A stretch of 64,000 bases of DNA, taken from assembly GCF_001854125.1 (NCBI RefSeq), contig NZ_CP017715.1, positions 1,240,001 through 1,304,000 of the forward strand, written 5' to 3'. The stretch is from Marinobacter salinus (GTDB lineage Bacteria; Pseudomonadota; Gammaproteobacteria; Pseudomonadales; Oleiphilaceae). Below, in pieces: positions 35,398-44,059 of the stretch. The notes under the pieces are model-generated. The model did not search any database. It saw nothing but the letters and a program-made list of their open reading frames with translations, and had not been told where the DNA came from. Position 1 is the first letter of the stretch; each line of letters begins with the position of its first letter. Made by a program: the position numbers and the translations under genes.

Positions 35398-35581
35398 GTT
35401 GACGGCAAATGTTGGTAAGTGTCCGGCCTTGCCGCCGGGTCTACGCTGTTACTGCGGACATTCCTAAATAGCGGCTCAGTGTGTCAAAGGAGTGTGAGTC
35501 CGGCTCGTCAGCCACGCAATATTGGGCTTTTTTTTCCTGCTTAGGCGACGAAAATCCGGGTCGTATAGGCGCAAAGCAAAA

Positions 35582-35708
35582 GTTCGCTTTTGTTTAATGG
35601 CGTCCCCTGCTAACAAGGCCCGTTGCTCGCCTCCAATTTCGCGGTTCCAGCGAGACTATTCCGAACTGGGAGTCGGACGACGAATTTAGCACTTTGTGTG
35701 GTCGTCCA
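35582..35708 (+). repeat. 120-bp direct repeat copy B with boundary motif and TCGTCCA core
   Basis: Copy B of the 32160-32279 block, ending in TTTAGCACTTTGTGTGG (35685-35701) and then TCGTCCATTG. The 27 bases from 35685 match those at 45090 with two differences. This motif marks the left edge of the catabolic island. The 415-base gap 35398-35812 contains no gene. Confidence 0.85.
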
Positions 35709-35736
35709 TTGATAGCGCAGAAATCTCGGGAACGAC

Positions 35737-35773
35737 TGACGAAGTCAGCGCCCTGCAGTCGCTGACTTCGTCA
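35737..35773. terminator. Perfect 14-bp stem-loop after the pxp operon
   Basis: TGACGAAGTCAGCG and its exact complement CGCTGACTTCGTCA enclose a nine-base loop. It lies 40 bases beyond the pxpC stop on the minus strand, where the operon's transcript should end. No T run follows, so termination or 3'-end protection is only a suggestion. Confidence 0.45.
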
Positions 35774-35812
35774 CAAATCGTCAAGCCATTCTAAGACATG
35801 GTCCTGTCATCT

Positions 35813-36787
35813 TTAGCTCAATACTTCCCGAATCTCATCCATGATGGTCGCCTGCTCCTTGCGCGCGGCAAGGGCTGCCGCCATATCCACTTTCACAAAC
35901 CGAACGGGCGTATTGGGCTGTAACTGGCCGATCAGGTCCATGTCAGCCGAAATCACGGTACCTAACATGAAATATCCCCCACCCGACACTGCATCGCGAT
36001 GCAGTACAATCGGCTCGGATCCGCTCGGTACCTGTATTGAGCCATACGGATAACAGGCGTCCGTGATGTTGGACGGGTCGGCGCCGGCACTGAACGGCTG
36101 TTCGCGTTCCACGAACTCAAGTTTGCGCCCGCCTTGAAAGCGATAACCCATGCGGTCAGCTTCGTTGGCGACTTTCCAGGTATCCTCAAAGAAATTTTTC
36201 TGGGCCTGTTCAGTGAGTCGGTGCCAGTAAAGTCCAGGCAGCACACGTAACTCGGCCGGATTGGACGGGCCGCGGCGTAGCGCTTTGGGTACTGATAATC
36301 CGCCTTTAACCATTTTGCTGCTTTTGCCGAGAGGCAGGGAATCGCCGGGCTGGACAGGGCGGCCATCAACACCACCAAGCGCCCCGATTGCATAGGTCGA
36401 GCGGCTGCCAAGGTACATGGGGGTGGTGATACCACCGGAAATGGCAATGTAGATGCGCGCGCCGGATTTCAGAAAATCGAAAGACAGTACCTGGCCGGCT
36501 TTCACCGTGAAGGCGGTCCAGGTATCGCGCGGCTCGCCATCCACTTTTGGTGGCAGTTCTGCACCGCAGACGGCGACGGTTGCATCCTGGGTGAACTCAA
36601 GTTCCGGCCCGACGAATACGGATTCGAGGCCGGCGGCTCCCTCATCGTTGCCAACAAGCAGGTTGGCTGTTTTGAGAGCCAGGCGGTCCATGGCCCCACC
36701 CATGGGAATACCAAGATGATAATAGCCCGGCCGTCCCAGGTCCTGAATCGTGGTGGCAATACCGGCTGAGATTACATTAACGGTCAT
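35813..36787 (-). CDS. pxpC: PxpC/KipA-like biotin-dependent carboxyltransferase-family subunit
   Basis: A 324-residue protein of the allophanate hydrolase subunit 2/KipA family. Typical motifs are GIATTIQDLGRPGYYHLGIP near the start, then GGAMDRLALKTANLLVGN, and RVLPGLYWHRLTEQA. In PxpABC it works with PxpB in ATP-dependent opening of 5-oxoproline; the same fold forms the carboxyltransferase part of urea carboxylase. Its start overlaps the pxpB stop by 11 bases. Last gene of an eight-gene minus-strand operon. Confidence 0.85.
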   Translation of the reverse strand: MTVNVISAGIATTIQDLGRPGYYHLGIPMGGAMDRLALKTANLLVGNDEGAAGLESVFVGPELEFTQDATVAVCGAELPPKVDGEPRDTWTAFTVKAGQVLSFDFLKSGARIYIAISGGITTPMYLGSRSTYAIGALGGVDGRPVQPGDSLPLGKSSKMVKGGLSVPKALRRGPSNPAELRVLPGLYWHRLTEQAQKNFFEDTWKVANEADRMGYRFQGGRKLEFVEREQPFSAGADPSNITDACYPYGSIQVPSGSEPIVLHRDAVSGGGYFMLGTVISADMDLIGQLQPNTPVRFVKVDMAAALAARKEQATIMDEIREVLS

Positions 36788-37652
36788 AAAGGGCCTCCAT
36801 CAGCTTGGCGTTGGTACCGTCCATATCGGCATTGAACTCGCTTAGCGAAAAGCGAACGTTTCTGATACGGGGCATGTATTCGCCGGCCTGCACCTGGGCA
36901 ATCACGGCATCATACTCTTCGCGATTGATTGGTTTGAATCTGACGATATCCCCCGGCTTGAAGAAAACCATGAAGTCTTTCAGGTAGGGAACTCTTTGCT
37001 CCGGGTCATAGATCGGCATGGGGGTGATACCGAACATCTGGTACCCGCCCGCGCCACGAACGGAATAGATGCAGGAGAAACTGCCCCCATAGCCAACTGT
37101 CTGCCGTGGTGTGTCGGTACGCGGGCTAAGGTATTTTGGTACCTGGATCTGACGCGACCGGTCGACCATCTGATAGAGAAACGGCAGACCGGATACAAAA
37201 CCGACCATTGACACGAACCAGGGTGCTCCGGAATGCGCCTCAATGAATTTCTCTACGCTGTCATAACCATTGATCGATGCTGCGTATTCGATGTCGGTCG
37301 CGCTGGGGTCCTGGTGGCGTTCGCGAAACCGCATCAGCGTATCGTGCGTCCAGGGATCCTGATAATAGACGGGAACTTCGATAATGCGAGTTTCCAGGAC
37401 ATTGTCGCCCTGCTCCGCCTCGGCTTCCAGTCGCTTCAATTCCTTCATCATGTCGTCGGGGTGAATTACATCCGGATCAAACTTGATCTGGAACGAGGCA
37501 TTGGCCGGGCAGATTTCGGTGACGCCCTTGATATTGGCCTTGCGCACGGCGTTGGTCATGGACAGTGAGACAAAGAATGCCTCAAGCGACATTTCTTCGT
37601 CGACTTCTACGAAAATGTGCTCATCGCCGCCAAATGTGTATCGACTACTCAT
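36777..37652 (-). CDS. pxpB: PxpB/KipI-like 5-oxoprolinase subunit
   Basis: About 291 residues from the ATG giving MSSRYTFGGDEHIFVEV; a longer frame to 37748 would overlap the biotin carboxylase gene extensively. The KipI core is visible in PWFVSMVGFVSGLPFLYQMV, TPRQTVGYGGSFSCIYSVRG and YQMFGITPMPIYDPEQ. It carries about 60 more residues than Bacillus KipI (about 240) and looks closer to the N-terminal half of urea carboxylase's carboxyltransferase. The start overlaps the biotin carboxylase stop by eight bases, indicating coupling. Confidence 0.8.
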   Translation of the reverse strand: MSSRYTFGGDEHIFVEVDEEMSLEAFFVSLSMTNAVRKANIKGVTEICPANASFQIKFDPDVIHPDDMMKELKRLEAEAEQGDNVLETRIIEVPVYYQDPWTHDTLMRFRERHQDPSATDIEYAASINGYDSVEKFIEAHSGAPWFVSMVGFVSGLPFLYQMVDRSRQIQVPKYLSPRTDTPRQTVGYGGSFSCIYSVRGAGGYQMFGITPMPIYDPEQRVPYLKDFMVFFKPGDIVRFKPINREEYDAVIAQVQAGEYMPRIRNVRFSLSEFNADMDGTNAKLMEALYDR

Positions 37653-39042
37653 GAGTTTGAGCCCCTTTTTGTTTGATGAGATCAAGGTTGTTTTCCAGCC
37701 ACGGCTCCAACCAACGGGTATGGACAGCACTTTGCTGCAGCTCTTCACTCTCGAGCAAAGCCTGGAACAGGGGCGCGGTGGTAGGCAGCCCCTCGATTTG
37801 TAGCTCGTCCAGCGCGCGTTTTAGCCGTAACAATGCCCGGTCGCGATCTTCGGCCCAGACAATCAGTTTGCCCAGCAGTGAATCGTAGAAAGGCGGAACG
37901 GCGTAGCCCGGATAGAGCATGTGGTCGAAACGTACACCCGGCCCGTCCGGGGTCAGCAAGTTTCCGACAATACCGGGGAACGGCATGAAATTATTGGCCG
38001 GATCCTCTGCGTTTAACCGCACTTCAATGGAGTGCCCGGTTCTGCGTATTGTCTGCTGTGTAACGCCCATCTTTGTGCCGCCGGCGATCAAGATCATTTC
38101 GGCGACCAAGTCGAAACCGCAGATCATTTCTGTCACAGGGTGTTCGACCTGAATGCGGGTGTTCATCTCAATGAAATAGAAGCTTTCTGTCTCGTCGTCG
38201 TAGAGGTACTCAATGGTGCCAGCGCCTTTATAGTGGACAGCCTTTGCCAGCGCAACAGCCGAGCGATACAGTTCATCGCGAACCCGATCATTCAAAGCGA
38301 CCGACGGAGCTTCTTCCCACACCTTCTGGCGGCGGCGCTGTAAAGAGCACTCGCGCTCAAAGAAATGTACAACATTTTCGCCATCGCCCAGTATCTGGAC
38401 CTCGATGTGCCGGGCACGCTCAATAACTTTCTCTATATAGATGCCTCCGTCACCGAACGTTGCAGCAGCCTCCGAGGAAGCCTGGGGAGCAAGCTCCCGG
38501 AACTCGGCAGCGTCATGAGCAACACGGATGCCGCGACCGCCGCCTCCGGCCGCCGCCTTGATCATTACCGGGAAACCAATTTCCTCTGCTATTTCGGCGG
38601 CGGCATCCATGTCCTTTATAACGCCGTCACTGCCGGGCACCGTTGGTACATTTGCCTTCTCCGCTTCGGCTCGCGCGGCCGCCTTATCTCCCATCAAGCG
38701 TATGGTGTTGCCATCCGGACCTACGAAGACAAGTCCTGCTGCAGCTACAGCGTCTGCAAAGCCCGCATTTTCGGCAAGAAAGCCATAGCCAGGGTGAATG
38801 GCGTCGGCACCGGTTTCCTTTGCCGCCGTCAGGATCGCATCGATAGAGAGATAGGATTTTGCCGCCATTGGCGGCCCGATGTTAACCGTTTCATCCGCCA
38901 TTTGAACGGCTCGGCTTTCGGTGTCAGCGTCGCTGTGAACGACCACTGTAGCGATCCCGAGATCACGTGCAGCGCGGATGATTCGGACTGCTATTTCACC
39001 CCGGTTTGCGATCAGCAGCTTTTGAATACCTGTTTTTTTCAT
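37645..39042 (-). CDS. Biotin carboxylase (AccC-like)
   Basis: A 465-residue ATP-grasp enzyme. Diagnostic segments: KLLIANRGEIAVRIIRAARD, AIHPGYGFLAENAGFADA, VMIKAAAGGGGRGIRVA (ATP-binding loop), ECSLQRRRQKVWEEAPS and FIEMNTRIQVEHPVTE. It carboxylates biotin on a carrier protein using bicarbonate and ATP. Its place between pxpB and a mini biotin carrier, rather than beside fatty-acid genes, implies a dedicated catabolic carboxylase instead of housekeeping acetyl-CoA carboxylase. Confidence 0.9.
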   Translation of the reverse strand: MKKTGIQKLLIANRGEIAVRIIRAARDLGIATVVVHSDADTESRAVQMADETVNIGPPMAAKSYLSIDAILTAAKETGADAIHPGYGFLAENAGFADAVAAAGLVFVGPDGNTIRLMGDKAAARAEAEKANVPTVPGSDGVIKDMDAAAEIAEEIGFPVMIKAAAGGGGRGIRVAHDAAEFRELAPQASSEAAATFGDGGIYIEKVIERARHIEVQILGDGENVVHFFERECSLQRRRQKVWEEAPSVALNDRVRDELYRSAVALAKAVHYKGAGTIEYLYDDETESFYFIEMNTRIQVEHPVTEMICGFDLVAEMILIAGGTKMGVTQQTIRRTGHSIEVRLNAEDPANNFMPFPGIVGNLLTPDGPGVRFDHMLYPGYAVPPFYDSLLGKLIVWAEDRDRALLRLKRALDELQIEGLPTTAPLFQALLESEELQQSAVHTRWLEPWLENNLDLIKQKGAQTHE

Positions 39043-39049
39043 GATGACC

Positions 39050-39289
39050 TCAGTTCAGCTCGGCAATAACCTGCCCTGCCATAACGGGCTCACCGTCACT
39101 GACCGGAAAGTCTGCAATCGTTCCGTCAGCATCCGCTTTCACTTCATGGAAGGTTTTCATGACCTCGACAAGACCGATGGTTTCGCCTTTGGTGACGGTA
39201 TCGCCAACTTCGCGGTAGGCGGCCTGGTCCGGTGCCGGTTTACGGTAGAACGTTCCCGGGATGGGTGATTTTACTTCGTGCTTAGACAT
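39050..39289 (-). CDS. Minimal biotin carboxyl carrier protein
   Basis: Only 79 residues, essentially a single biotinyl domain: VKSPIPGTFYRKPAPDQAAY, then GLVEVMKTFHEV with the biotinylated Lys in EVMK, and a closing DGEPVMAGQVIAEL. Housekeeping AccB proteins are about 150 residues with an N-terminal linker, which is absent here. It lies seven bases before the biotin carboxylase gene. It presumably shuttles carboxybiotin to the PxpB/PxpC pair. Confidence 0.9.
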   Translation of the reverse strand: MSKHEVKSPIPGTFYRKPAPDQAAYREVGDTVTKGETIGLVEVMKTFHEVKADADGTIADFPVSDGEPVMAGQVIAELN

Positions 39290-39333
39290 CGGTAATGACT
39301 CCTGGTTGTTGTTTTGATGCTGTCTCAGGCTGT

Positions 39334-40053
39334 TTAAAGCTGATTAATTGCTTCACTGACCGCCTTCGCGATATCAACGGCATTGGGTGTATCAGAGTGG
39401 ACACAAACGGTTCCGGCGCGCACAGGCAGTGACTTGCCGTTGACGCTATCCACTTTGCCGTTGCGCATAGCCTCGAGAACGCGCGATGCCGCATATCCGG
39501 GGTCGACCTCGCTGTGCGACCGCGTAATGATCAGATTTCCGTTATCATCATATTCCAGATCGGCATAAAACTCTGCCAGGAAGGGGATTCCTCTTTCCTT
39601 GTAAACCTTTTCGTGCTGGGTGCCAGCCAGTCCAAGCACGGGCACACCATAGACTTCGGCGGCATCGGCGACCGCATCGGCAATGTGCTCCATCCGCGCT
39701 GCCATGCCATAGAGTGCGCCGTGTGGTTTCAGGTGGGACAGGGCGACACCGCTGGCATCGAGAAAGCCCTTCAGTGCACCGATCTGGTAGAGGATGATAT
39801 TGGCCATTTCCTCACGGCCAATCTTCATTTCGCGCCGGCCGAATCCGGCCAGATCGGGGAGTGAGAAATGTGCGCCAATTTTTACATTATTCTTACGCGC
39901 CAGCTCTACGGTGTTACGCATGTGGTTAGGGTCGGAGCCATGGAAACCGCAGGCTATGTTTGCCTGGGTGATGTACGGCATCATACCTTCGTCGTCACCC
40001 ATCTTGTACAGGCCGAAGCTTTCGCCCATATCACAATTCATATCTACACGCAT
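39334..40053 (-). CDS. pxpA: PxpA (LamB/YcsF-family) amidohydrolase-like subunit
   Basis: A 239-residue LamB/YcsF protein with AGGAGAAC before its ATG. Signature segments: MRVDMNCDMGESFGLYKMGD, ITQANIACGFHGSDPNHM, VKIGAHFSLPDLAGFGRREM and LKPHGALYGMA. Known PxpA hydrolyses the phosphorylated lactam formed by PxpBC. Normal length for the family. It lies between the transporter genes and the biotin enzymes in one operon. Confidence 0.9.
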   Translation of the reverse strand: MRVDMNCDMGESFGLYKMGDDEGMMPYITQANIACGFHGSDPNHMRNTVELARKNNVKIGAHFSLPDLAGFGRREMKIGREEMANIILYQIGALKGFLDASGVALSHLKPHGALYGMAARMEHIADAVADAAEVYGVPVLGLAGTQHEKVYKERGIPFLAEFYADLEYDDNGNLIITRSHSEVDPGYAASRVLEAMRNGKVDSVNGKSLPVRAGTVCVHSDTPNAVDIAKAVSEAINQL

Positions 40054-40065
40054 CGTTTGTTCTCC

Positions 40066-41100
40066 TTAATTCTTGAGAGAGGCAACGTAGCGAAGCCTGA
40101 TCTGGTCCGCGATAACCGCGAGTATCAACAGAGTGCCAAGCACTACGGTTTGTAAGTAGGATTCGATTTGCGCCAGGTTCATCCCGTTCTGAATCAGGCC
40201 GATGAACAGTGCACCGAGTACGACGCTCTCAAGGCGCCCTACTCCACCTCGCAGACTGACTCCAGCGATGACGCAGGCGGCAATTGATTCCAACGGCATC
40301 GAAGCACCAATGTTGGCCTCACCGGTATCAATCCGCGCCGTCAAAAGCATACCGGCGACGGCTGCGAAGAAGGCACTCAGCACATAGGTGAAGAACAGCG
40401 TGCCTTTGGTGTTGATACCTGACAGTGATGCCGCTTTCAGATTGCCGCCGACCGCATAGAAATACCGGCCCTGCGGCGTACGGTAGAGGAACACATACAG
40501 TGCGACTGCCAGCAATACAGCGACGAAGACCGGTGCGGGAATACCGAGCAGGGATCCATAGCCAAAGGTGTCACTGAAGGCCCGTGGCATGCCGTAAACA
40601 GGCACACCACCGGTCAGGTAAAGTGCAATACCGAAACCAACCGATGCCATGCCGAGCGACACCATGAAAGGAGACACATTGAAGAAGGCGACGCCCGCAC
40701 CGTTGACGACACCAATCATGACGCCTGCCAGAATGCCGGCCAAACAGCCAACGGCGATGGCCAACCAGACCATGTCGGGAGCCATCGAGAAGATGGTGGC
40801 CATCACCAACGCCCCGACCACTGAGCTCAGTGCCAGGGCCGTGCCAACCGACAGGTCAAAGCCCCCGGTGAGCAGGGCCATCATCTGGCCAAGTGCAACA
40901 ATCATGAGGTAGACCGATTGGCGAAGCACGTTCATCAGGTTTTGCAACGTGAGGAAGTTCTCCGACAACAGCGTAAACACAACCATCGCGATGAACAGGA
41001 GAAACGGCAGAATGCCGAGCTTGACGAACACACGCTTGGTTAAGTTCGTAATGCCGCCAATAGCCGGCGCGCTCGGCGCAGTATTAGATTGCTCAGCCAT
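40066..41100 (-). CDS. Sugar-type ABC transporter permease (RbsC-like)
   Basis: A 344-residue permease with eight to ten hydrophobic segments. The family signature is seen in LMIVALGQMMALLTGGFDLS (preceding the conserved VGTALALSSVVGALV) and later in ESIAACVIAGVSLRGGVGRL. Its ATG overlaps the ATPase stop by one base. Works with the double ATPase and the TorT-like binding protein upstream. Confidence 0.9.
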   Translation of the reverse strand: MAEQSNTAPSAPAIGGITNLTKRVFVKLGILPFLLFIAMVVFTLLSENFLTLQNLMNVLRQSVYLMIVALGQMMALLTGGFDLSVGTALALSSVVGALVMATIFSMAPDMVWLAIAVGCLAGILAGVMIGVVNGAGVAFFNVSPFMVSLGMASVGFGIALYLTGGVPVYGMPRAFSDTFGYGSLLGIPAPVFVAVLLAVALYVFLYRTPQGRYFYAVGGNLKAASLSGINTKGTLFFTYVLSAFFAAVAGMLLTARIDTGEANIGASMPLESIAACVIAGVSLRGGVGRLESVVLGALFIGLIQNGMNLAQIESYLQTVVLGTLLILAVIADQIRLRYVASLKN

Positions 41101-42653
41101 TAGCAGGCCTCCTTTTCGAAGAAATGGGCAAGCACCTTCTCCTCTGTGAGTTGGTCGGCCTGCAGTTCGGCCTGAGTCCGTCCGTGGTAAAAAACGTAGG
41201 CGCGGGTAGTAAGATGAAGTATTTCAGGTAAGTCGGACGAGATAAGAACGATGGCCACGCCGTTGCGTGCGAGCTCAACAATAAACTCATAAATTGAAGC
41301 GCGTGTGCCAACATCCACGCCGACTGTTGGTTCGTCGAAAACGATCAAGTCATACTTGCGGGTCAGGGCACGGGCGAGCATCACCTTTTGTTGGTTACCA
41401 CCGGAAAAGTGTTCGACCGTGCGTTCAATTTGCGGCGGCGACAGATTGAGCCGTGTTGTGAGTGCTTCGACCGCCTTTTTTTCGCCACCACGATTGATAA
41501 AAATACCTTTTGAGAATGGCTCGATATCGAGTGACGCGAGCGCAACATTCTCGCGCACCGATCGTGTCATCATCAGGCCCTCATGGTGCCTATCTGCAGG
41601 TAAATAGAGGAAACCGTCGCGTATATTGCGTTTTGGCGTGTGGCCAGTGATACCATGTCCGTTCAGTGTGACGCTCCCGCTGCGGATCGTCGTTGCACCG
41701 AAGCAGGCCTGCATCAGTTCCGATTTTCCCGATCCAACCAGGCCGGCCATCCCGACAATTTCGCCAGCCCGTACGGTCATGGATGCGTCGACCACTGCGC
41801 CGTCGTGCGTCGTGACATTCCTGGCCTCGAGAACCACATCGCCTGGTGCATCCAGATTCAGCTCCGGAAAAATGGCACCAACTACACGACCCGTCATAAG
41901 CTGCACGAGATCATCCTCCGTCGCTTCCGCCGCATTGACAGTGTCAATGTAGCGGCCGTCGCGAAGGACAGTGATCCGGTCGCCAATACGACGAATTTCA
42001 GCCATCCGGTGAGTAATGTAGATGACACCAACACCCCGTTCCTTTAAGCCACCAATCAATTCGAATAACTGGTCAGTCTCATGCGTGGTGAGTGAGGCCG
42101 TAGGTTCATCGAGAATCAAAACCTGAAGTTCGGAACGAAATGCCTTGGCAATCTCGACCATCTGTTGCTCTGCACGGGTCAGATCATCGACAAGTTGGTC
42201 GGGTCTCAGTGCGAAACCAAGCTCATCAAGTGTCTCCTTTGCCTCGCGGCTGGCGCGAGCGCGGTCGAGCAATCCGGCGCGCCTGGGCTCGGCACCAAGA
42301 AACAGGTTCTCCTCCACAGTCATCTGAGGGATCAATGAAAATTCCTGGAAAACCGCCGAAATTCCCAGGGAGCGAGCGTCGTGAACCGAAGTCAATGTCA
42401 CCGGCTTTCCTTTATAGGTGATTTGACCTGTGCTCGGCTGGTTCGCACCAGCCAGTATGGAAATCAGGGTTGACTTTCCTGCACCATTCTCACCGAACAG
42501 CACGTGAACTTCACCGGCAAGCAGCTCGAAATCCACCCCATCAAGCGCCCGGACGCCAGGATAGTCCTTGGTAATAGCCTGCGTCTGGAGGAGAGGGGGC
42601 CGGGTTGCCCCCGCCTCCTCACAACCCTGCTGTTTGTTGTTTGAATTCAACAT
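41100..42653 (-). CDS. Sugar-type ABC transporter ATPase with two nucleotide-binding domains (RbsA-like)
   Basis: A 517-residue tandem ATPase. First domain: Walker A GENGAGKST, signature-like LTRAEQQMVEIAKAF, Walker B LILDEPTASL. Second domain: degenerate Walker A GLVGSGKSE, intact signature FSGGNQQKVMLARAL, Walker B LIVFDEPTVGVD. One canonical and one modified site is normal for RbsA/MglA-type proteins. Starts four bases after the binding-protein gene. Confidence 0.92.
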   Translation of the reverse strand: MLNSNNKQQGCEEAGATRPPLLQTQAITKDYPGVRALDGVDFELLAGEVHVLFGENGAGKSTLISILAGANQPSTGQITYKGKPVTLTSVHDARSLGISAVFQEFSLIPQMTVEENLFLGAEPRRAGLLDRARASREAKETLDELGFALRPDQLVDDLTRAEQQMVEIAKAFRSELQVLILDEPTASLTTHETDQLFELIGGLKERGVGVIYITHRMAEIRRIGDRITVLRDGRYIDTVNAAEATEDDLVQLMTGRVVGAIFPELNLDAPGDVVLEARNVTTHDGAVVDASMTVRAGEIVGMAGLVGSGKSELMQACFGATTIRSGSVTLNGHGITGHTPKRNIRDGFLYLPADRHHEGLMMTRSVRENVALASLDIEPFSKGIFINRGGEKKAVEALTTRLNLSPPQIERTVEHFSGGNQQKVMLARALTRKYDLIVFDEPTVGVDVGTRASIYEFIVELARNGVAIVLISSDLPEILHLTTRAYVFYHGRTQAELQADQLTEEKVLAHFFEKEAC

Positions 42654-42656
42654 GAC

Positions 42657-43730
42657 TTATTTAACCGAGAAGACTGGGCGGAAGCCGTCCGGTGCCAGGG
42701 TTGAAGCCGGGTCGAACTTGTCGTAGTTTTCCTGCGTTACCACATATAGCTTAGGGCCAACGTGTTTCAGATAATCCTTGCCTTCGAGAATACGCACGGC
42801 CTGGTCGACAGCGATACGACCCTGGATAACGGTAGAGTCAGTTGGTGCAGCGAGGATCTGGCCACGCGAAATACCTCGATCAACACCCGGAGCATAATAA
42901 TAGGAGACGACCTTAACTTTATCCGTCAGACCGCGTGAACGCAGGATTGGAATGGCCGCTTCTGCTGTGACCGCAGTGCCGACAATGTAGTCAAGATCCG
43001 GGTAGGTCTGGAGGGTATCCTCGACGAGCCTCGCCTGGGCTTCCTTACCGGTGTCGCCGTATTTCGTTTCTACCATCTCGATCGCCGAATCCTCTACTGC
43101 GCCCAGAAATCCGGCATTACCTGCTTCGACCCAGCCGGCACCGGCGGGACCCGGGAACCAGGCTACTTTTGCGGACTCACCACCGGCAGGATGCAGGTCG
43201 GCCAGGAATTCACCGGCCTTGGCACCCATTTCGCCAAAGGATACTAGCGACTTGGCTGAGAGCTTATCGGACGACATTCCGTTGATGACGTCGATGACCG
43301 GGATACCTTTATCACTGATCTCCGCGACCAAGTTGTTAAGCCCATCATAGGCGATGGCACCGATGATAACGGCATCAGCACCTGCTGAAACGCAATCCTC
43401 AATCTGCGAAATCTGAGTGTTGAGGTTGGTGTAGCCACCTGCGTCAGTCACAGTGGCTGCCACACCTACTCGTTTGGCTTCTTCGGTGATGCCGTAGTCT
43501 ACGCCAAGCCAATAGGCATCCTTCATATGCGGGAAAGAAACGCAGAGATTCCATTTCTGGGCGGCTTTCTCGACTGGCACGTAATCCGCCTTGCTGCGCG
43601 GGCTATCCATGTTGAACGCCGGAGTCCAGACTTCGACGGGATAGGGATACCAATCTTCGGCCATTGCGCTGCTGGATAGTGCAAATACCATCGCCACGGT
43701 CGCAGTCGACGCGCTGAGAGTTCTTTTCAT
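42657..43730 (-). CDS. Periplasmic binding protein, TorT-like
   Basis: About 357 residues from the ATG at 43730, preceded by AGGAGAAAC. The signal peptide is MKRTLSASTATVAMVFALSS ending SAMAEDW. The mature part opens WYPYPVEVWTPAFNMDSPRS, the start typical of TorT-like binding proteins, then has two periplasmic-binding-protein I lobes (AGADAVIIGAIAYDGLNNLV; DLDYIVGTAVTAEAAIPIL). TorT itself senses TMAO with TorS, but here it sits with a permease and ATPase, so it serves uptake. First gene of the operon, divergent from the LysR gene. Confidence 0.85.
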   Translation of the reverse strand: MKRTLSASTATVAMVFALSSSAMAEDWYPYPVEVWTPAFNMDSPRSKADYVPVEKAAQKWNLCVSFPHMKDAYWLGVDYGITEEAKRVGVAATVTDAGGYTNLNTQISQIEDCVSAGADAVIIGAIAYDGLNNLVAEISDKGIPVIDVINGMSSDKLSAKSLVSFGEMGAKAGEFLADLHPAGGESAKVAWFPGPAGAGWVEAGNAGFLGAVEDSAIEMVETKYGDTGKEAQARLVEDTLQTYPDLDYIVGTAVTAEAAIPILRSRGLTDKVKVVSYYYAPGVDRGISRGQILAAPTDSTVIQGRIAVDQAVRILEGKDYLKHVGPKLYVVTQENYDKFDPASTLAPDGFRPVFSVK

Positions 43731-44059
43731 TATTGTTTCTCCTGATGTGAAGGGATCTGTGCTGCCCAACGCCAGTCCCTTTGGACCGGCGTTAAAATAA
43801 GCATAAAATGCGACCGTAAATTTGTATAATACGATTTCCGGCAGCCTATTATCTGATAAACTGATATCCCGATTACTATTGGGTCGAGGCAAACTTCGAC
43901 ATGCCAAAGTCGCCACAATGGCACTAGGATGTGTTTAAGGGCGTGGAATTAAGGGGAAACTGAAAGGGTAAAGCGACTGCACCGGCGAGGTCGAAATCGT
44001 CCTCAGTGCAATCCGGTATTATTTTTCACTCTGTTTAATCAATAGTTCTTATAAAAAAT
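43731..44059. promoter_or_regulatory. Divergent control region of the pxp/ABC operon and its LysR gene
   Basis: Gene-free 329 bases between divergent starts. Short dyads that could bind the LysR regulator are GTCGA/TCGAC (43883-43887 and 43896-43900) and TTATC/GATAA near 43850-43860. The region is AT-rich near 43800-43870. Assignments are positional guesses. Confidence 0.4.

Noticed and set aside
35737-35773. Riboswitch or tRNA-like structure after the pxp operon
   Set aside because: It is a single perfect stem with a small loop and lies downstream of the genes, so a terminator or 3'-end structure is simpler.
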